From NCBI RefSeq assembly GCF_004217095.1, contig NZ_SHKO01000005.1:239545-303544 (forward strand): a stretch of DNA of 64,000 bases, read 5' to 3'. Of this stretch, positions 1-9,182 are shown piece by piece; within the stretch, counting starts at the first letter, position 1, and every line of letters starts with the position of its first letter. This DNA is from Advenella incenata (GTDB taxonomy: Bacteria; Pseudomonadota; Gammaproteobacteria; Burkholderiales; Burkholderiaceae_B). Under the pieces are notes generated by a model. It had not been told where the DNA came from and ran no database searches. It saw only the letters and a list, made by a program, of their open reading frames with translations. The position numbers were made by a program, and so were the translations under genes.

Positions 1-179
1 GCTATTTCCTTCGGATTTGCGCCCGGATAGCTCGTGCGTACTACGACGCTGGGCGGAACGACTTCGGGGTACTCGCCCGAAGGCAGGATTGGAATGGCGA
101 TCAAACCCACCGCGAATATGATCACCGAGAGCACAATGGCGAAAATTGGTCGGTCTATGAAAAATTTTGAAAAATCCAT
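1..179 (-). CDS. RND efflux transporter inner-membrane permease, N-terminal part only
   Basis: This is the first 59 codons of an RND (AcrB/MexB-type) drug-proton antiporter; the rest lies beyond the window edge. The start MDFSKFFIDRPIFAIVLSVI is the typical N-terminus of the family, followed by the first membrane helix and then the LPSGEYPEVVPPSVVV stretch and YPGANP, which enter the first periplasmic porter domain. It begins only 12 bases after the stop of the membrane-fusion gene, so the two are co-transcribed. The protein would sit in the inner membrane and pump substrates through the adaptor to an outer-membrane channel. The substrate cannot be told from this fragment. Confidence 0.93.
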   Translation of the reverse strand, partial: MDFSKFFIDRPIFAIVLSVIIFAVGLIAIPILPSGEYPEVVPPSVVVRTSYPGANPKEI

Positions 180-191
180 GCGACGGTTCTC

Positions 192-1406
192 CTACTGGCC
201 GGCCGACAGCGTTGCAGACGTAGCGGGCGACGCGTCTGTTTCGATGATGGCAGCCGCAGGCTCCATCGCCACCTTCACAGGCCTCACGATCATGCCTGGG
301 TAGAAAATTTTCTGTATACCGTCGATCACCACCTCGTCGTCCTGGGTCAGGCCAGAACGTACTACACGCAGTCGGCCGACCGCAGCACCGAGTTTCACGT
401 CCTTGCGTAACGCCTTGTGGTCAACCCCAAGGGTGTAGACGTACTTGCGGTCCTGATCGGTCAGCACTGCGCGCTCGTCGATCAGAATAGCCTTGGGCAA
501 GGTACCGCCATCGAGCTGCACGCGCGCGTATAACCCGGGTGTAAACTGCCTGTCCGGATTAGGTAGCAGGGCACGCAAGCGGATAGTGCCGGTCGCGGAG
601 TCTACGTGGTTATCTGTAAAGTCCAGGCGCCCCTGATGTGGAAAGCCCGACTCATTGGTCAGACCCAGATGCACTGTCTGGCCCGAGCCGGCGCGTGCGC
701 CGTTGCGCACCAGATCAAGGTAACGCAGATAACTCTGTTCGTCAGGCTCGAAGTACACATGAACCGGGTCTTGCGACACCACCGTAGTGAGCAAACTTTG
801 GTTCGCTTGCGTGAGATTGCCCGGCGTGAGCTGAGCGCGACCGACGCGGCCGGCGATCGGGGCACGTATCTCCGTAAACTCCAGATTCAGTCGCGCATTG
901 GCCAGCGCTGCCTCTGCAGAGCGCACTTCTGCCTGGCTTTGCGCCTGCTCTGCCATGCGATTGTCTAACTCCTCACCAGAGATGGCATGGCTCACGATCA
1001 GCTTTTTCGCCCGCTGAGCCTTAATTTTGGCCAGTTGTGCGGCAGCATTTGCGTGTTCGAGCTGAGCCTGTGCGCCAGTCAGCGCTGCACGGTAAGGCCG
1101 CGGGTCAATCACGAAGAGCAGATCGCCACGTCGTACCTCCTGTCCATCGGTGAACGCCACAAGATCCACTATGCCGCTCACGCGCGGGCGCACCTCCACC
1201 CTCTGGACTGCGGCGATGCGGCCGTTGAACTCGTCCCACTGCTGAACAGACCTTACCAGTACCGGCGCGACGCTCACTTCCGGTGGCAACGCGGGCGAAG
1301 CGCCGGGAGTTGCCTCCGAGTTGCAAGCTGCAAGCGCTACGCATCCGGCAACCATCAACCCATTCGCGAACCTGTGGCCCCATCGTTGCCGAGCACATCT
1401 GACCAT
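192..1406 (-). CDS. RND efflux periplasmic adaptor (membrane fusion) lipoprotein
   Basis: The 404-residue product is a periplasmic adaptor of the AcrA/MexA type that links the inner-membrane pump to the outer-membrane channel. It has a short signal peptide ending in a lipobox (LAAC, Cys28), so it should be lipid-anchored. The barrel/lipoyl part (VEVRPRVSGIV near residues 71-81), the coiled hairpin (residues 110-170) and the second lipoyl half (IRAPIAGRVGRAQLTPGN) are all visible. The ATG is preceded by GGAG at good spacing. The permease gene follows 12 bases downstream. The gene is divergent from soxR and its promoter carries a SoxR-type box, so redox-cycling compounds are the likely inducers (inference). 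Confidence 0.93.
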   Translation of the reverse strand: MVRCARQRWGHRFANGLMVAGCVALAACNSEATPGASPALPPEVSVAPVLVRSVQQWDEFNGRIAAVQRVEVRPRVSGIVDLVAFTDGQEVRRGDLLFVIDPRPYRAALTGAQAQLEHANAAAQLAKIKAQRAKKLIVSHAISGEELDNRMAEQAQSQAEVRSAEAALANARLNLEFTEIRAPIAGRVGRAQLTPGNLTQANQSLLTTVVSQDPVHVYFEPDEQSYLRYLDLVRNGARAGSGQTVHLGLTNESGFPHQGRLDFTDNHVDSATGTIRLRALLPNPDRQFTPGLYARVQLDGGTLPKAILIDERAVLTDQDRKYVYTLGVDHKALRKDVKLGAAVGRLRVVRSGLTQDDEVVIDGIQKIFYPGMIVRPVKVAMEPAAAIIETDASPATSATLSAGQ

Positions 1407-1494
1407 CTCTATTTCTCCAGGATGTAGACGATGCGGCGCGCGCTGATGAATGTCACCGGCTCTTTCCGCTTGTCCTTGAAATCAACAAGGTGCT

Positions 1495-1525
1495 AATATA
1501 AAAGTTAAAGTTAACTTTAAATCAA
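1495..1525 (-). promoter_or_regulatory. SoxR-type promoter and operator of the efflux operon
   Basis: On the minus strand TTGATT (1520-1525) and TATATT (1495-1500) are separated by 19 bases. That over-long spacer is characteristic of promoters activated by MerR-family proteins. The spacer region holds a perfect 16-base palindrome, TTAAAGTTAACTTTAA (1505-1520), whose core AAGTTAACTT equals the core of the known SoxR box. It lies between soxR and the efflux genes and can serve both. Confidence 0.8.
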
Positions 1526-1538
1526 GGATAATTTTGGC

Positions 1539-2027
1539 ATGGCCAATCCAATACCCGACCCGCTGGTCACGATCGGATGGGTTTCACAGCGCAGCGGAGT
1601 CGCCGCCTCGGCGCTACGCTTCTATGAATCTCGCGGTTTGCTCGAATCAGTTCGGGTCGATAGCGGTCACCGGCGCTACTCGCGCTCAGTGCTGCGACGC
1701 ATTGCTCTCATTGTGTTTGCGCAGAAGATTGGTTTGACCCTGGACGAGGTAACTGCTGAACTGGCTCACCTGCCCAAGGACCGAGTGCCTGTGGGCGAGG
1801 ACTGGGATCGTCTTACGCGTCAGTGGCGAAAACGCATCGAAGAGCGTATCGCTCTGTTGCAAACTCTCAACATTGGTTTGGAGGAATGCATTGGCTGCGG
1901 CTGCCTGTCGATGAAAAAATGCCTGCTAAGCAATCCCGGCGACCGCGCCGGCCTGAACGGTCCGGGTCCGCGTCGCTGGCTCGGCGATCCTCCTCTGAAT
2001 TTGACCGAGGAAAAAGAGGCGGGCTAG
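1539..2027 (+). CDS. soxR: Redox-sensing transcriptional activator SoxR
   Basis: The 162-residue product is a MerR-family regulator. Its N-terminus carries the MerR helix-turn-helix (IGWVSQRSGVAASALRFYES) followed by a dimerisation helix. Near the C-terminus it has CIGCGCLSMKKC, which gives Cys117, Cys120, Cys122 and Cys128 in the CX2CXCX5C spacing that binds the [2Fe-2S] cluster of SoxR. Oxidation of that cluster by redox-cycling drugs or nitric oxide activates transcription. The length matches the family (about 150). The ATG is preceded by AAGGA. In non-enteric bacteria SoxR often acts directly on efflux genes, which fits the divergent RND operon here. Confidence 0.93.
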   Translation: MANPIPDPLVTIGWVSQRSGVAASALRFYESRGLLESVRVDSGHRRYSRSVLRRIALIVFAQKIGLTLDEVTAELAHLPKDRVPVGEDWDRLTRQWRKRIEERIALLQTLNIGLEECIGCGCLSMKKCLLSNPGDRAGLNGPGPRRWLGDPPLNLTEEKEAG

Positions 2028-2265
2028 CTCAAGAGCGTCATAGCGCACACAGGCTTCCAACCCCACCCATTGACCAGTTTCCTGCGCAATGCCGTGCCGA
2101 TTTGCCGTATCCAGACCGCGCAGGCGCAAACCCAATGCGACATTGTCCTGTGCCCAGAGCATAGTTCTGATCATCCATCGCTTTGGCTGCACTCACCGTG
2201 ACCTCTGCTGATTCGGCCCACCTCACGACAAGATTTGCGTTTACGCATCGCTCATCGTGACATAT

Positions 2266-3408
2266 CTAATCGAGCAATTCCCGGGCGATCACCAGTCGCT
2301 GAATTTCGCTCGTGCCTTCGACGATTTCCAATACCTTGGCCTCTCCTAAAAGGCCGGACACAGGATATTCTTCAAACACGCCGTAGGCACCGTGCACCTG
2401 GATGGCCTTCAGCGCAGCCTCCACTGCCAGTTCGCTGGCAAATAGCTTGGTCATGCCGGTCTCATTGCGGAACGGGCGTCCTTCGTCGACCAAAGTGGCC
2501 GAGTTACGAACCATCAGCTCCGCAGCATGGATTTTGGTCAGGATATCGGCAAGCGGAAACGATAAACCTTGATGCTCAAGGATAGGCTTGCCCAAGACCT
2601 TGCGATCGCGACCAAAGGATTTTGCAAGATCGATAGCGCGGCGAGCCAGGCCCAGCCCGGTCGCGCCGACCAGAATGCGACCCACACTCAGCACCGTCAG
2701 CACCTGTTTTAGTCCATCTCCTCGTTGACCGATGAGATACTCCTTTGGGATGCGTACATTATCAAAAAAGAGCTCAACCGAGTCGGCGAATCGCCAGCCA
2801 ATCTTCTTGGCCGGTTTACCGACGGAAAAGCCAGGTGTACCGACGGGCACGATGAAGGAGGACAGACGCTTTGCGCCCGCGTCCGGGTCAGTAACCGCCA
2901 CGACGGTCGAAAATCCGTGCAGCGGCGTACCGGCGTTGGTCGAGAACATCTTCTGACCGTTAATCACGTATTCGCTCCCTTGCAGCACAGCAGTGGTTTT
3001 CACTCCAGCAACATCGGACCCGCCTTGCGGCTCCGTCACACCAAAGGAGGCGATCATCTTGCCTTCATTGATGGCCTGCAGCCATTGACGCTTTTGGGCG
3101 TCGTTGCCGTAGCGGGCAACCAGGGAAGCGGGGGCGCTGTTGCACAAAAAGATTGCCGCAAAGGAAGGCTCTACGCGGGCGAGAAGTTCAGCAACAAGCG
3201 CAGCGCCGCGAGTGCCCAGGCCCCCGCCGCCGTACTCAGGGTCGTAGGACGTACCCATAAACCCCATTTGGCCAAAAGCCTTTACCAGCTCGGTCGGAAA
3301 CTCATGGTCAGATAGGTGCCGGGGCATCGCGGGTGCGAGTTGCTGTTGCGCAAAACGGCGCACAGCTTCAGTAAGCATTCTCTCGTCATCATTAAAATCA
3401 ATCAGCAT
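2266..3408 (-). CDS. Acyl-CoA dehydrogenase
   Basis: The 380-residue flavoprotein would oxidise an acyl-CoA to the 2-enoyl-CoA and pass electrons to electron-transfer flavoprotein. It shows the FAD-contacting signature FGVTEPQGGSDVAG (residues 122-135) and the C-terminal signature with IVEGTSEIQRLVIAR, where Glu364 is the expected catalytic base. The length is normal for the family. The ATG has AGGAAA upstream. It is the last gene of a tightly packed minus-strand operon, and overlaps the crotonase gene before it by 7 bases. The acyl substrate is not evident; the neighbouring CoA-transferase, crotonases and TRAP transporter suggest an imported carboxylate. Confidence 0.93.
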   Translation of the reverse strand: MLIDFNDDERMLTEAVRRFAQQQLAPAMPRHLSDHEFPTELVKAFGQMGFMGTSYDPEYGGGGLGTRGAALVAELLARVEPSFAAIFLCNSAPASLVARYGNDAQKRQWLQAINEGKMIASFGVTEPQGGSDVAGVKTTAVLQGSEYVINGQKMFSTNAGTPLHGFSTVVAVTDPDAGAKRLSSFIVPVGTPGFSVGKPAKKIGWRFADSVELFFDNVRIPKEYLIGQRGDGLKQVLTVLSVGRILVGATGLGLARRAIDLAKSFGRDRKVLGKPILEHQGLSFPLADILTKIHAAELMVRNSATLVDEGRPFRNETGMTKLFASELAVEAALKAIQVHGAYGVFEEYPVSGLLGEAKVLEIVEGTSEIQRLVIARELLD

Positions 3409-4166
3409 TTTGGTTTCCTGTGTTTATTTAAGGTGCTGGCGGCATCGGGATGGGCGCAGTTCTCTACGAAAAAGTGATTGGCTTCGAAATCCATCACCTC
3501 GGCATGCGACATCATCTGATTAGCAAAGAAACGTTTAGTGCTCGCTACGGCGGCCCGTGGCAGCGCGGCAAGTCGGGTAGCCAACTCCAGCGCCTTGTCC
3601 AGAACCTGGCCATCTGGTACCGTGTAATCAGTGGCGCCCATACCGAGCATGTCTTTGCCGCTTAGTTCATCCAGGCAGAAGCAAAGGTTACGGGCACGCA
3701 CCCGCCCGACCCGCTCGATTAAAGCGTTCAGCCCCCAGGGTGTCAGCCACCCGTGTGGTACTTCGGGCAAGCTCCACCGTGATTGTTCCCCGGCGACCAC
3801 CACGTCACAAGAGATGGCCAGGATAAAGCCACCACCGATCGCAAAGCCTTCAACGGCGGCAATAACCGGCTTCTTTACAAAGGCAAACAGGCGCGCCATG
3901 TCGCCCGTTTCCTGTTCAAAGCGAGCCATATCCTCCACGCTCAACTGACTAATGAACTTCAAATCGCTACCGGAGCAAAAGCCGTTGTTCTCGCCCTGCA
4001 GGACGATCGCTCCCACGGATGGGTCTCTATCCAGTTTTAACAACTGCGCCTTAAGTTCATCGATCAGGGCCTGGTCCATTGCATTGCGGCGAAACCCCCG
4101 CTGGATCGTCAGCACCGTGACGGCGCCGTAAGCTTTTACACCGACGACATCCTGAGCATCAAGCAT
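3402..4166 (-). CDS. Enoyl-CoA hydratase/isomerase family protein (paralogue 1)
   Basis: The 254-residue product is a crotonase-fold enzyme. The oxyanion-hole segments are clear (FCSGSDL at 63-69, GGGFILAISCD at 111-121). Glu135 matches the first catalytic Glu of enoyl-CoA hydratase, but the position of the second Glu appears to be Asn160, so a plain hydratase role is uncertain; isomerase, hydrolase or ring-modifying chemistry is possible. The start is set at the ATG with AGGAG seven bases upstream; a GTG six bases earlier is too close to that site. It overlaps both neighbours and is closely related to the second crotonase of the operon. Confidence 0.88.
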   Translation of the reverse strand: MLDAQDVVGVKAYGAVTVLTIQRGFRRNAMDQALIDELKAQLLKLDRDPSVGAIVLQGENNGFCSGSDLKFISQLSVEDMARFEQETGDMARLFAFVKKPVIAAVEGFAIGGGFILAISCDVVVAGEQSRWSLPEVPHGWLTPWGLNALIERVGRVRARNLCFCLDELSGKDMLGMGATDYTVPDGQVLDKALELATRLAALPRAAVASTKRFFANQMMSHAEVMDFEANHFFVENCAHPDAASTLNKHRKPKC

Positions 4167-5742
4167 GCGCACTCTCCTCTACAAATAACGCACGGTCCAT
4201 GATCGCAAGAGGCTCGCGTATGCCAACTGGTGGGAAGTCCATCAAATCGAGCACTTCTCGCTGCAGGTCAATACCGGGCGCGATTTCCTCCAGGATGAGT
4301 CCTTCTGGCGTCACGGAGAACACCGCGCGTTCGGTAATAAGCAGCGCATGCTGGCCCTTTCCTACACCTTCGCCAAGCCGGTAAGTAATGTGATCAGCCT
4401 GCTTGACGAACTTGCGCGATTGGCCTTCGCGCTCGATCTTTAAACCGGCCTCGTCGGTATAAGATATTTTTAAGCCGCCAGTCGTGAAGGTGCCGGTAAA
4501 AACGAGTCGCTGTGCATTTTGCGCGATGTCAATAAACCCCCCTGCCCCCGGGTTCGCCTTGCCAAAGCGGCTGACATTAACGCTGCCGTTCGCATCAAAC
4601 TGTGCAAACGCCAAGGCGGCGAATTTGCACAGGCCGCCATCAATCAGGTCGAACTGCGTAACGCCATCCACGTTCGCCCGTGGGTTAATGTTGGCAGAGA
4701 ATTGCCATCCGTTCATGACGACGCCGCCAAAGGAGCCATGTTCCGTTGTGAACCAATAGTCATCAATGTTTGACTCCGTGATCAGACCATCTTCGACCAT
4801 CACCAGCGGCACGTCCGAGGACGCACCAAAGCCAAATATCGTCAGTTCGTGCTGCTTGACTTCGCGAGCCGCTCGCCTGGCAATGACTTTTGCCGGTGTC
4901 TGGGGCAGTCTCTTTAGCGAACTCAGCGGCGCATTCTGGTTACCCAGGTAGGCAGCGTCGGTCGCAATATCCGTCACCATCATCTGTTCAGGATCGACTA
5001 CGATGTGATCAATGAGCGCCGCAGGGATGCGAGCGCCGACGGCGAGTCGCGAGCCGCGCGGAACGATGCGCTTGACCTGTACGATGACCTTGCCGCCGCA
5101 CGCCTTCACCGCCATGGCCAGGGCAATGTTCGAGGACAGCAACGGATCCTCTTCAAAGGACAAATTGCCCAGGTCGTCTGAGGCCGTCGCACGAATGATG
5201 GCAGTGTCCAGCCTCCACGTCGGATAAAAGAGCAACGGCTCGCCCTCGAATTGCACCTTGCGAACCAGTTCCTCGGTGGCAAGCGTGGTCAGGCGCCCGC
5301 CCGTTTGCTCGGGATCGATATAGGTACCGAGCCCGACTCGGGTAAAGTAGCCGGGGCTCTTGCGAGCCACTTCGCGCAGCCAATGCATGCTGGCACCGAT
5401 AGGCCAGCTATAGGCTTCGATCCGGTTTTCCTGGATAAGCGTCATCAAGGCGGGTCGGGCACCGGTCTTAGGATGGGTCGGATTGACGTATGAACCTGAG
5501 ACGATTCGCTTCATAAGGCCTTCGGCAGCGACATGATCCATGCCAGGTATGCCCACCGCGTCGCCCGTGCCACACGGGAAGTAAAACGTTAGATTTCGCG
5601 GGCTTTGTGTGTCATCAAAGCGTTGGCGCAGGGCTCGTAGTACGGTGTCAGGGGTAATCCAGCCGATGACCCCAACGCTGGCTACGACATCACCATCCTT
5701 GATATGGGCGACCGCCTCGGCCGCAGTGCATATTTTGCTCAC
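4159..5742 (-). CDS. Fused acyl-CoA:carboxylate CoA-transferase
   Basis: This 527-residue protein has the two CoA-transferase domains (alpha and beta, SugarP_isomerase-like fold) in one chain, as in propionate CoA-transferase and acetate/3-ketoacid CoA-transferases. The second half contains WFTTEHGSFGG, where Glu334 is the likely catalytic glutamate that forms the glutamyl-CoA intermediate. The end DLMDFPPVGI is also typical. It would activate the imported acid using another CoA ester, or recycle CoA. The start is GTG, overlapping the TGA of the preceding crotonase, so translation is probably coupled. The substrate is unknown. Confidence 0.9.
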   Translation of the reverse strand: MSKICTAAEAVAHIKDGDVVASVGVIGWITPDTVLRALRQRFDDTQSPRNLTFYFPCGTGDAVGIPGMDHVAAEGLMKRIVSGSYVNPTHPKTGARPALMTLIQENRIEAYSWPIGASMHWLREVARKSPGYFTRVGLGTYIDPEQTGGRLTTLATEELVRKVQFEGEPLLFYPTWRLDTAIIRATASDDLGNLSFEEDPLLSSNIALAMAVKACGGKVIVQVKRIVPRGSRLAVGARIPAALIDHIVVDPEQMMVTDIATDAAYLGNQNAPLSSLKRLPQTPAKVIARRAAREVKQHELTIFGFGASSDVPLVMVEDGLITESNIDDYWFTTEHGSFGGVVMNGWQFSANINPRANVDGVTQFDLIDGGLCKFAALAFAQFDANGSVNVSRFGKANPGAGGFIDIAQNAQRLVFTGTFTTGGLKISYTDEAGLKIEREGQSRKFVKQADHITYRLGEGVGKGQHALLITERAVFSVTPEGLILEEIAPGIDLQREVLDLMDFPPVGIREPLAIMDRALFVEESAHA

Positions 5743-6482
5743 GCTTTTGCTCCGAATCGCGCAAGCGTCGCCATAGCACGCTCATGCTTGCAGTTATCGA
5801 TGAAAACCCGGTTTGCACTCGCGTCAAGCGCCTCGCTCGGGCCAGCAACCAAGGGGGCGAAGAACTGCTTGGTAGAGGCCACCGCGGGTTGGGGCATGCC
5901 GGCAATAAGACCGGCAATGCGCGTCGCCTCCTCCAGTGACTGACCTTCGTCGATCACGTAGTCTGCCAGGCCAAGCCGAAACACATCGGCGCCGCTTAAG
6001 AGTTCATGACCGAAGGTAAGCCGCTTGGCCACCACCGGTCCTACGCGAGACACCAGCGCCTGCAAGCCCCAGGGAGGCAGCCAGCCGTTGGGCACCTCGG
6101 CCAGGTTCCATCGCGCTGCGGCGCTCGTGACGATCAGATCGCACGAGCAGGCCAGAATGAAGCCGCCACCAAAAGCATGCCCTTCCACGGCGGCGATGAC
6201 AGGGGTGTTAAGGAAGGTGATTTTGCGGGCAATGGCGGCGGTGATGGCTTCGTGTTCTGCCATCTCAGCCAGGTTCATTGTGCCCAGTTCCTTGAGGTCA
6301 CTGCCTGCACAAAAGCTAGGCTGCGCGCCGGTTAGCACGATGGCGCCAACGGAAGTCTCGCGGTCCAGTTCGGCGAACCGACGCTCCAGATCCTCGACCA
6401 TTGCGCTGCCCAGGGCATTGCGCCGGTTAGCGCGATCCAGGGTGATAATCGCCACGTTGTCCTTGTGTTCTACTTTAATCAT
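5739..6482 (-). CDS. Enoyl-CoA hydratase/isomerase family protein (paralogue 2)
   Basis: The 247-residue crotonase-fold protein shares many segments with paralogue 1 downstream (FCAGSDL, GGGFILACSCDL, EVPNGWLPPWGLQAL, LLSG). Glu129 fits the first catalytic Glu; the residue expected to be the second Glu is a basic residue around 153-154. This shared loss suggests a common altered reaction rather than standard water addition. The ATG is preceded by GAGGAG. It is followed by the CoA-transferase with a GTGA overlap. Two copies in one operon may handle successive or stereochemically different steps (inference). Confidence 0.88.
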   Translation of the reverse strand: MIKVEHKDNVAIITLDRANRRNALGSAMVEDLERRFAELDRETSVGAIVLTGAQPSFCAGSDLKELGTMNLAEMAEHEAITAAIARKITFLNTPVIAAVEGHAFGGGFILACSCDLIVTSAAARWNLAEVPNGWLPPWGLQALVSRVGPVVAKRLTFGHELLSGADVFRLGLADYVIDEGQSLEEATRIAGLIAGMPQPAVASTKQFFAPLVAGPSEALDASANRVFIDNCKHERAMATLARFGAKA

Positions 6483-6503
6483 GGTTTAATTCTCCTCGTT
6501 CGT

Positions 6504-7835
6504 TCAATCAAGTTGTGCGCCGTCGCGGTTTACCGCTACGCGTACGGCAATGGGATCTATATCTCGGGGCTGTACGTTCTCGTGCACAGCAAGGGCTGCG
6601 GCATGGCCGATAGCGTGCCCGTACGAAAAACACTGCGCAGTCACCCGTGCCGAGGCCATGGCTTCGGCTTCAGCCGACAGACATCGCCCGGCCACCAGAA
6701 GCGACTCCCCTGCCGACGGCACGAAACATTCGTATGGAATCTCGTAGTAGTCGTTAAACAGCCATTCCAGTTTGGGTATGGCTCCCGCGTGCTGCTCGAT
6801 GGGCCATGCCGAGCGTGCAATCCCGGAGCGGAACTTGGTTCCCTTAACGACATCGCTGTTGGCCAGCGTGGCCACACCCATGGCTTGGCGACTTTGGCGA
6901 ATGCCAACTTGCACACCGGTGTCGTTGACATAGGCGTTTTCGCACCCGGCGAGATAGTCGCGGAAAAAGCGCTCGTATTCACGCACCTGCTTGCGGCCCT
7001 GAATCTCAGCTTCTGTCAGGTCAGCCGCAACAAGAGGATCCAGGTCGCGGCCGTCTTCGCCCAGGATGCGTGTGCAGTTGCAAAGCAACTGGTCTGGGCG
7101 TGGCGTGGGGAACAGGAAGATCTTCTGGCGGGGCAAGGCATATTTCCCGGAGGCATTGGCCTTCTGGATCATCTCGACAACAGGACCAAGAAGCACGCTA
7201 TTGTCTCCGTAGGTATCCAGGAACCGTTTAACGTCTACGCCATTGATGCGAAAGATCATGGTCGGATTCTGAATAACACCGTTCAAGCTGCGGTAGGTCG
7301 GCAATCCTGCCATCGCGGTCACGTCTGCATCGCCACTGGCGTCGATCGTAATCTTTGCTGTGACGCGTAGCTTGCCTTGTTTGGTGTAGGCCACCACGCC
7401 AGCCACGCGTTCACCCCCGTCCATCAAGACGTCACTGACGACGGTGTGATAGAGCACCTGAACGCCGCTGTCGGCAAGAAGGTCGTCGCCTACCTCACGC
7501 CACTTCAAGGGGTCATGAACCAGGGTATAAGTCTTGCCATAGCGCGTTGGACCGGAAAGACCGCCTCTGGCCTGCATGCGCTGGACGAACTCCTCGGCAA
7601 AGCCGTACACCAGACGCACGGGTTCTGCCTTGGGGTCCTGCCGGGCTTCGAATAGACCGCAGATCGTGCCAGACAATCCCGCGACGGCGCCGCCTCCGGC
7701 AAAGCCGTAGCGCTCGAGCAGAATGACCTTCAGATTCTGACGCGCTGCTGTCACTGCGGCGGCCACCCCTGCTGCGCCCCCACCAATGACCAGCACGTCT
7801 GCCTCCAGCGCGAACGGTTGACGTTCATCTATCAT
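6504..7835 (-). CDS. FAD-dependent oxidoreductase (FAD_oxidored family)
   Basis: The 443-residue protein opens with a Rossmann FAD-binding fold (ADVLVIGGGAAGVAAAVTAARQ, then a Glu-Arg at the end of the second strand) and continues with GGGAVAGLSGTICGLFE, typical of the FAD_oxidored family next to fumarate-reductase-like and FAD-dependent dehydrogenases. I choose the ATG at 7835 because GGAGAG lies just upstream; the longer frame would need TTG. It sits between the TRAP transporter and the CoA-pathway genes, so it probably modifies the imported acid before or after CoA activation. The actual substrate is unknown. Confidence 0.88.
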   Translation of the reverse strand: MIDERQPFALEADVLVIGGGAAGVAAAVTAARQNLKVILLERYGFAGGGAVAGLSGTICGLFEARQDPKAEPVRLVYGFAEEFVQRMQARGGLSGPTRYGKTYTLVHDPLKWREVGDDLLADSGVQVLYHTVVSDVLMDGGERVAGVVAYTKQGKLRVTAKITIDASGDADVTAMAGLPTYRSLNGVIQNPTMIFRINGVDVKRFLDTYGDNSVLLGPVVEMIQKANASGKYALPRQKIFLFPTPRPDQLLCNCTRILGEDGRDLDPLVAADLTEAEIQGRKQVREYERFFRDYLAGCENAYVNDTGVQVGIRQSRQAMGVATLANSDVVKGTKFRSGIARSAWPIEQHAGAIPKLEWLFNDYYEIPYECFVPSAGESLLVAGRCLSAEAEAMASARVTAQCFSYGHAIGHAAALAVHENVQPRDIDPIAVRVAVNRDGAQLD

Positions 7836-7868
7836 ATTTCTCTCCAATTTCAAAGTAGCCAAGCTGCG

Positions 7869-9182
7869 TTAACCCATGAAGCTCGGTAACCACGTCGCGA
7901 TCTTCGGGAAGAACATGACGAGCAACAACGCAATGATCTGAAGCCCGATAAAGGGCGCTGTGCCTCTAAAGATGTCACCAAGCGAAACATTGGGCGGCGC
8001 TACGGCTTTCAGGTAGAACGCAGCGGGTGCGAACGGCGGGGCCAGGTAGGAGATTTGCATGTTCATGCAAAATAGAATCCCGAACCAGATGGGGTCAAAG
8101 CCCAGTGCTTTGATGACCGGCACAAAAATGGGCATCGTGAGTAGCACAATTCCAATCCAGTCGATAAAGCAGCCCAGGATCATGAGGATCAACATCATGA
8201 GCGCAATAGTAGCCAAGGGAGGAATGGGCAATCCGGTGATCAAATCCTGCAGGAAGGCGGTGCCGCCCGCCAGCGTATAGACCGACACCAATGCGGAAGC
8301 ACCAAAGAAGATCCACGTCAACATGGCAACGGTACTTCCCGTTCGTCGAAGCGATTCCCAGACGGCATCGAAGTTCAATTTACCGTTGACGCCAGCCACA
8401 ATCAGCGAGCCCAGCACGCCTATTGCTGCTGTTTCGGTGGGTGTAGCAATGCCGCTGTATAGCGCACCGAGGACCATCAGTATCAAGCCTACCGGCAGGA
8501 TCAACGCGCGACCGAGTGCAATCTTTTCCATGATCGGAAGTTCGAGCTCTTCGGGCGGCGCCAAGGGCCCCAGGGAAGGATTCATGTAGCAGCGTATGAG
8601 CACATAGGCCAGATACAGTGCAACGAGCAGGAACCCGGGCAGAACGGCAGCGACAAACAAAGTCCCAATGGAAGTCTGCGAGACCAGGCCGTAGACGATC
8701 AGAACGATACTGGGCGGTAACATGGTGCCCAGCGATCCACCGGCACAAATTACCCCAACCGATAGGTGCTTGTTATAGCCACGCGCCAACATGGTCGGCA
8801 GGCACACCATGCCAAGGACCACGATCTCAGCGCCGATAACACCAACCATGGCGGCCAGTATCGTTGCCGCCAGAAGGCACCCGACGGCCAATCCACCGCG
8901 CAAGCGTCCTGACCAAATATGCAGCGCATAAAATAGCCGTTCGACGACGCCCGCCTTCTCCAGGATGCAGCCCATCAAGACGAACAGTGGCACCGAGATC
9001 AATGCGTAGTTATTCATCAAAGTGAAGATTCGGCTGACAATGAAATACAGTGTCTCTGGTTCGAAAAGCCAAAGCGTCAACACGACGGCAGTCATCCCCG
9101 TCGCGAACGCGAGCGGCATGCCTGTGAAAAGAAGCAACAATAAAATGCCTACTGTTGCGAGGCTAACGATTTCACTGCTCAT
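7869..9182 (-). CDS. TRAP transporter large permease subunit (DctM type)
   Basis: The 437-residue product is the large membrane subunit of a TRAP (tripartite ATP-independent periplasmic) transporter, which uses the sodium or proton gradient. It has about 11-12 hydrophobic helices, the family segments GMPLAFATGM, VPLFVLMGCILEKAG, GSLGTMLPPSI and FCMNMQISYLAPPFAPAAFYL. The ATG at 9182 overlaps the end of the small-subunit gene by 11 bases; an upstream GTG is possible. It works with the DctQ and DctP genes just upstream to import an organic acid. Confidence 0.92.
   Translation of the reverse strand: MSSEIVSLATVGILLLLLFTGMPLAFATGMTAVVLTLWLFEPETLYFIVSRIFTLMNNYALISVPLFVLMGCILEKAGVVERLFYALHIWSGRLRGGLAVGCLLAATILAAMVGVIGAEIVVLGMVCLPTMLARGYNKHLSVGVICAGGSLGTMLPPSIVLIVYGLVSQTSIGTLFVAAVLPGFLLVALYLAYVLIRCYMNPSLGPLAPPEELELPIMEKIALGRALILPVGLILMVLGALYSGIATPTETAAIGVLGSLIVAGVNGKLNFDAVWESLRRTGSTVAMLTWIFFGASALVSVYTLAGGTAFLQDLITGLPIPPLATIALMMLILMILGCFIDWIGIVLLTMPIFVPVIKALGFDPIWFGILFCMNMQISYLAPPFAPAAFYLKAVAPPNVSLGDIFRGTAPFIGLQIIALLLVMFFPKIATWLPSFMG

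Noticed and set aside
2028..2265. Short minus-strand frames between soxR and the acyl-CoA dehydrogenase gene (for example 2038-2226)
   Set aside because: Two frames overlap the soxR end, neither has a ribosome site or a recognisable domain, and both end in shadow sequence. At most a decayed remnant.
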